Below are positions 60,507 to 64,000 of a DNA stretch of 64,000 nt, piece by piece. Location of the stretch: positions 1 through 64,000 of the IMG/VR virus record IMGVR_UViG_3300035034_001213. One strand, 5' to 3'. The position numbers and the translations under genes were made by a program. Each line of letters starts with the position of its first letter. Within the stretch, counting starts at the first letter, position 1. This DNA comes from a virus. Below the pieces are notes generated by a model. The model searched no databases. It saw only the letters and a program-made list of their open reading frames with translations, and was not told the DNA's origin.

Positions 60507-60543
60507 ATCGATTTTACTACCCTCCTAGCCGTTAAGGGCTCGT

Positions 60544-61602
60544 TTAAACATTCATGGCAGGAATGCGTTTATCCGGTCCTTCGACGACCGAGTCAATGTA
60601 CCGATGCGTGACTTTGTAGACACACTCATCCATCTCTTCCCGGAACCGGTAATTGTGTTGCATGAAACAACCCAACTCACAACGCTGGAAATACTCACAG
60701 GTCAAGCACCCATATTTCTCCATGAAGTGCTCTTCAATCGCCGAGTTGTCGGTTTTGTCCAACGGCACCTCGTAAATCTCTTCCGCCACCTTGGGATCGA
60801 TCAGATTACCGCAGCCGCACGTGGTCCCGTCTTCTAAGACCAGTTTACTCGACCGACACGACAGTGCCGAAGGCTGACGTCTTAACCACCCGGCGACCGG
60901 CTCACAGTTCGGGTAGTGGTCAATCAAAAACTTGAACATGCGTAACAAGTCATGATCGCTTGGGGCTGCGTTGGTTTTCTCATCCGGCATGAGGTAATCG
61001 AAGTACAACTTAAACCCTTGATCGTACGCCCAACTAAAGAACTCGTCTTGGTCTTTGACGAAGTGTTCGATGTTTTGCTTGGTCATCAAAAGACTGACGC
61101 TTCGAACCACGCGCGGTCCATAGTAAGCCAGGTTCTTCTTGAAGATCTCTAACTGCGCTCGATTGAATCTTCCTTTTGGATCGTAGGACACCGTCACTGT
61201 GGTGCTTCCGCCCAAGGTTCTTGCTCTTTCTAAGAAGTCGTCCAGTAGCGGGCGGTCCTCCGTGACCAGATTTGTCACCCAGTTCAACGTCACCGCTATG
61301 TTCTTCGCCCGACATTGATCGATAATCGCTTCACTGAACCGAACGTAGGTGTCGGCCAATTCGGGGGTAAAGACCTCTGGTGCAAAGACCTCACCCCCCA
61401 TAATGTTAAACACCACTTTGCGTTTGGTTTCTTTTTGCAGAAGCGCTTCAACAGAAGAGAGCTTGCCCATGACATCATCGACCCCCACTAAGGAGTCGTG
61501 ATCCTGCCAACAGAAACTGCATGACAGGTTACAGTAGGTGAACAGATGTAACGTGTACTCCTGCTCTTCATCGCGCTTGTTCTGTAAAAAGACGTCCATC
61601 AT
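60544..61602 (-). CDS. Radical SAM enzyme with SPASM-like C terminus
   Basis: 352 residues. CNLSCSFCWQD (Cys24, 28, 31) and FNIMGGEVFAPE are the core motifs. The end carries SCRSSKLVLEDGTTCGCGNL and CLTCEYFQRCELGCFMQ, fitting a SPASM-type auxiliary cluster. The start overlaps the upstream stop as ATGA. It is the first radical SAM gene of the operon, directly after two unknown proteins and the Cys/His-tailed protein. Confidence 0.85.
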   Translation of the reverse strand: MMDVFLQNKRDEEQEYTLHLFTYCNLSCSFCWQDHDSLVGVDDVMGKLSSVEALLQKETKRKVVFNIMGGEVFAPEVFTPELADTYVRFSEAIIDQCRAKNIAVTLNWVTNLVTEDRPLLDDFLERARTLGGSTTVTVSYDPKGRFNRAQLEIFKKNLAYYGPRVVRSVSLLMTKQNIEHFVKDQDEFFSWAYDQGFKLYFDYLMPDEKTNAAPSDHDLLRMFKFLIDHYPNCEPVAGWLRRQPSALSCRSSKLVLEDGTTCGCGNLIDPKVAEEIYEVPLDKTDNSAIEEHFMEKYGCLTCEYFQRCELGCFMQHNYRFREEMDECVYKVTHRYIDSVVEGPDKRIPAMNV

Positions 61603-62612
61603 AATTCAAAGCCTTTACAGTCCTCCGCTGTCAACGTCACGGCCCAATGGATCACGTGGACTTTGAGTTTGTCCATGTCGGCCCAGTCGAGGTAGTCCGT
61701 GTGTTCGGTGCTTGTGCGGAGCATGGAAATGAATTGAGTCACCACTTCGTCATCGCTCAAAGGCGCTAACGTGTCGATGATCTTCAACTTGGCGCGTTCG
61801 CCTGCGATTTGCGTTTTCTCGATCTGAACTTCCTGATCCAGATACACCGCCATGTCTCGCAGCACCGCCTCTTGAGCCGGTTCTTTTAAACGAGTGATGC
61901 GAAGACTCAGGTTCGGGTCGTTCAAAAAATTGAGTCTGGGTATCTTACGCAGTATGTCGAAATCACCCAGGTACTTAGCAGCGGTGTATCCGTACTTCTT
62001 CTGCATGTTCTCAGAAAAGAACAGAGACACCAGGTTCCGCTGTATCTCATCGATGTGATTGTGCATCGATCGTAACGCAAATACTCGAATCGGATCGGCT
62101 AAGTTCGCACGTTTGTTCCCAGACAAATGGTCCAAGAGTTTGTATTCCAACGACACTCGTTCTGGCATGTCTCGAACCAAAGCCCTCAGTTCTGGATCTT
62201 GCTCCACGATTGAGAGACCAACCAACGTTTCTTTCAGCACGTCGGTCTTTGGCAGCGGTACGCCTTGAGTGCTGAGTGACAGAAACTCCAGATTCAGTAG
62301 CTGAAGCAATTGTTCTGAACTGGCGTTTGGAAACAACGCTTTGAGCCACTTAGCCACTAATTGCCCGTAGGACTCGACACTGGTGTAGATAACTACCTTC
62401 TTGTCACCCAGTCCTTTGTACTTAGCAATCAGATCGGAGAAACCGCTTTTAACGAATTTCTCTTCGTCAGGCTCCACCCCCATGACAAAGGGACCAGAGA
62501 TTAAAGTTTCATCAAAATTCTCACCTAAGGCCTTTGAAGCCAGGAAGAACGTGTTCTGCTCGTCTTTGAGTACGTCCACACCTAGGTAGATGCGATTAAA
62601 CAAATGATACAT
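61599..62612 (-). CDS. Hypothetical protein, radical SAM partner (337 aa)
   Basis: Large, helical, charged protein with no recognised domain. It begins MYHLFNRIYLGVDVLKDEQN and has a strand-helix start like a ligand-binding domain. Genes coupled by four-base overlaps on both sides (TGATG upstream, ATGA downstream) suggest it acts with the radical SAM enzymes, perhaps in substrate presentation. AAGGAAACGTG precedes the ATG. Confidence 0.6.
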   Translation of the reverse strand: MYHLFNRIYLGVDVLKDEQNTFFLASKALGENFDETLISGPFVMGVEPDEEKFVKSGFSDLIAKYKGLGDKKVVIYTSVESYGQLVAKWLKALFPNASSEQLLQLLNLEFLSLSTQGVPLPKTDVLKETLVGLSIVEQDPELRALVRDMPERVSLEYKLLDHLSGNKRANLADPIRVFALRSMHNHIDEIQRNLVSLFFSENMQKKYGYTAAKYLGDFDILRKIPRLNFLNDPNLSLRITRLKEPAQEAVLRDMAVYLDQEVQIEKTQIAGERAKLKIIDTLAPLSDDEVVTQFISMLRTSTEHTDYLDWADMDKLKVHVIHWAVTLTAEDCKGFEL

Positions 62613-63337
62613 CACGTTTCCTTAAGCGACTCTTGCTGTTTTTGTAAGACTGCAACCGCCGACTGAAATTCATCGTCGGATATCATGTGGCCGTCGGCCA
62701 GTGCCGTCGTTAACACGTGCACGTCGTTCTCAGGAATTGACCAGTATGCGAACAGGTTCTTACCTTTGAACATGTAGTCGTTGAAGTACTTGGTGTAGTT
62801 CTTGACCAAGTTCTCACTGATTACGTTCATTGTCAATGGAAACAATGGGTTGTCGAACAAATGTACGAAGTTGATGCCTTTTGTATCAGCGGTTTCATCT
62901 AGGGGGAAGTGCTCCACCACCGATGAGATTGTTTCATCGTTGATCGTGGTCATCATGTACAGACTCATGGAGTCGATCAACGACAACCATTTACCAAGGA
63001 TCTCGGTGTGGTCTTTGATCCACTTATCCGTAATCCAATTGCATTCAGCAATGCCTTTGATGTGCAAGATGACCTCAAGCACCATGGTCTCAAGGGTTGG
63101 GCATTTCAGCAACGTTGGTAGTGTGAGGTAGGCTTCAAGTACGTCCCACGCTTCGTCGCCATTGAACGTGACGTCCACTGGGAGTTCCAAGTTACTTAGA
63201 TACACCAACGCTTGATACGGACTGACCCTTTCTCGGGAAGCGCTAAGATCAACCAAAAGCGAGACTTCTTTATCGCCAATGATTTCTCTGAGAGTTTCAA
63301 CCGGAATAGGCACGGTGGTTTCTATTACTCTACTCAT
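62612..63337 (-). CDS. Hypothetical protein, radical SAM partner (241 aa)
   Basis: Helical protein of unknown family. It starts as TAATG on the stop of the Cys/His-tailed gene and overlaps the next gene, so translation of all three is coupled. AGAGGTCGGCGATA precedes the ATG. The close coupling to both a candidate substrate and the enzyme genes makes it a candidate carrier or recognition protein. Confidence 0.6.
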   Translation of the reverse strand: MSRVIETTVPIPVETLREIIGDKEVSLLVDLSASRERVSPYQALVYLSNLELPVDVTFNGDEAWDVLEAYLTLPTLLKCPTLETMVLEVILHIKGIAECNWITDKWIKDHTEILGKWLSLIDSMSLYMMTTINDETISSVVEHFPLDETADTKGINFVHLFDNPLFPLTMNVISENLVKNYTKYFNDYMFKGKNLFAYWSIPENDVHVLTTALADGHMISDDEFQSAVAVLQKQQESLKET

Positions 63338-63888
63338 TATCGCCGACCTCTTGAGTTATGGCACCGAGAGTGACATCGAGTGTGACAGACATCTCGAGTT
63401 AATAACGTAGCCCCTCCCCGAGCGAATGCTAAATAGTTGTTTCTTAGAGACTCGATGAAGTCATACGTATCCGATTGATCAACGTCGTTTCCGGCGATAA
63501 CGGTGGTTATATCCGGAAATCCAGTGTCGGCAGCGTATTGAGGGGCCAAATGAGCCACCGCTGTGACGTTGTAAATCAATCTTTTGCTGTTGTTGTAATA
63601 CCCAGATCGGGTTCGATAAATAGTGATCTGCGTGTTACGAACATTGAAATACCCTTGTGCAACCCCGATCAAACTGCTCCTACATCTCAATGCGTCCAAT
63701 TCCCCATCGGTGCCTCGTATTGAAGCATATGAAGGCATCGTGTAATCGCCACCAGTGCTTCCACCAAACCATCCCAGAAGGGAACCGGAAGGGTAATTGT
63801 TGGTGCCCCACGAAATACCACTTCTTTGCAGCTCTCTTACCCGGGTTAGAAACCGGTTGTAGACGTCGTATACCCTAATGTCAGCCAT
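63337..63888 (-). CDS. Cys/His-tailed protein, candidate radical SAM substrate (183 aa)
   Basis: Residues 1-160 are an ordinary Tyr/Gly/Asn-rich domain that looks like a virion or fibre protein (YASIRGTDGELDALRCRSSL, FNVRNTQITIYRTRSGYYNN). The last 16 residues, 168-183, are CHTRCHSRCHNSRGRR: three Cys-His pairs at exact four-residue spacing followed by a basic end. This may be a modified core peptide or a metal-binding tail. It heads the radical SAM operon, with TATATAGGAAGCTTGAC before the ATG. Residue 69 or so holds another Cys. Confidence 0.75.
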   Translation of the reverse strand: MADIRVYDVYNRFLTRVRELQRSGISWGTNNYPSGSLLGWFGGSTGGDYTMPSYASIRGTDGELDALRCRSSLIGVAQGYFNVRNTQITIYRTRSGYYNNSKRLIYNVTAVAHLAPQYAADTGFPDITTVIAGNDVDQSDTYDFIESLRNNYLAFARGGATLLTRDVCHTRCHSRCHNSRGRR

Positions 63889-63934
63889 GTCAAGCTTCCT
63901 ATATATTTAAATGTCCATACGATCTAACGTTCCT

Positions 63935-64000
63935 CTATCCCACGTTCAAAGCAGGGATGATCTCTGTCTCTCCGTACTTAAAATGAGAGAGTAACATTCT
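63935..64000 (-). CDS. Partial 3' end of an upstream gene
   Basis: Only 21 codons lie in the window; the frame reads RMLLSHFKYGETEIIPALNV and ends GVG-less at a TAG (63935-63937). The composition is protein-like. The rest lies beyond the right edge; it may belong to the same operon. Confidence 0.45.
   Translation of the reverse strand, partial: RMLLSHFKYGETEIIPALNVG

Noticed and set aside
49122-62612. Possibility that the desaturase/radical SAM region is bacterial chromosome joined to phage by misassembly
   Set aside because: Gene density, ribosome sites, hairpin style and base composition match the phage parts, and the block is flanked on the left by tail-fibre genes on the same strand. 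I see no abrupt boundary.
1-64000. tRNA genes, rRNA, riboswitches, integrase or insertion sequences
   Set aside because: I looked for cloverleaf-like stretches, conserved T-loop sequences and transposase or integrase motifs, and found none I could support.

Overview
The window is one contiguous piece of a large tailed-phage genome of the phiKZ-related jumbo type, probably infecting a Gammaproteobacterium. Support comes from a 718-residue capsid protein with a long N-terminal propeptide, an 896-residue phiKZ-like portal, a DnaB-type helicase, a RuvC-like resolvase, a gene after the capsid that may be a phage multisubunit RNA polymerase part, spanins, an endolysin and tail fibres. Genes are densely packed with strong Shine-Dalgarno sites. 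Most operons end in a GC-rich hairpin, many with a TTCG loop. A recurrent TATATCA element often follows the hairpin and precedes the next gene. I saw no tRNA, rRNA, CRISPR array, insertion sequence or integrase.

Layout. 1-20.6 kb is virion and core replication: a partial protein with prohead-protease-like SQE sites, DnaB helicase (-), major capsid, candidate RNA polymerase subunit, several structural proteins, portal, RuvC resolvase and a nested spanin pair. 20.7-39.3 kb (+) is accessory: dozens of small genes including three winged-helix proteins, a diverged paralogue family of about 125 residues, a HAD phosphatase, zinc ribbons, a small P-loop protein, a 518-residue lipoprotein, and three proteins with an AraC-like half helix-turn-helix at the N terminus. 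39.4-49 kb (-) holds two ubiquitin-like beta-grasp proteins, the endolysin, a lone desaturase, two candidate glycosyltransferases beside an extreme Ser/Thr-rich protein, a long tail fibre with an S74 self-cleaving chaperone, and a BspA-like adhesin.

49.1-63.9 kb (-) is the most striking part: about 15 kb of tightly coupled genes that may form one transcription unit. From 5' to 3' it encodes a 183-residue protein ending CHTRCHSRCHNSRGRR, two unknown proteins, five radical SAM enzymes, an unknown protein, two 2OG-Fe(II)-oxygenase-like proteins, a beta-rich protein, an intact beta-ketoacyl synthase, and five consecutive membrane fatty-acid desaturases (a sixth lies at 41 kb). I interpret this as a phage-borne modification or biosynthesis locus: radical SAM and oxygenase chemistry, possibly on the Cys/His tail of the first protein, combined with fatty-acid remodelling. 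Whether both halves act on one product, such as a lipid-modified peptide or virion protein, or are separate functions sharing an operon, cannot be decided from sequence.
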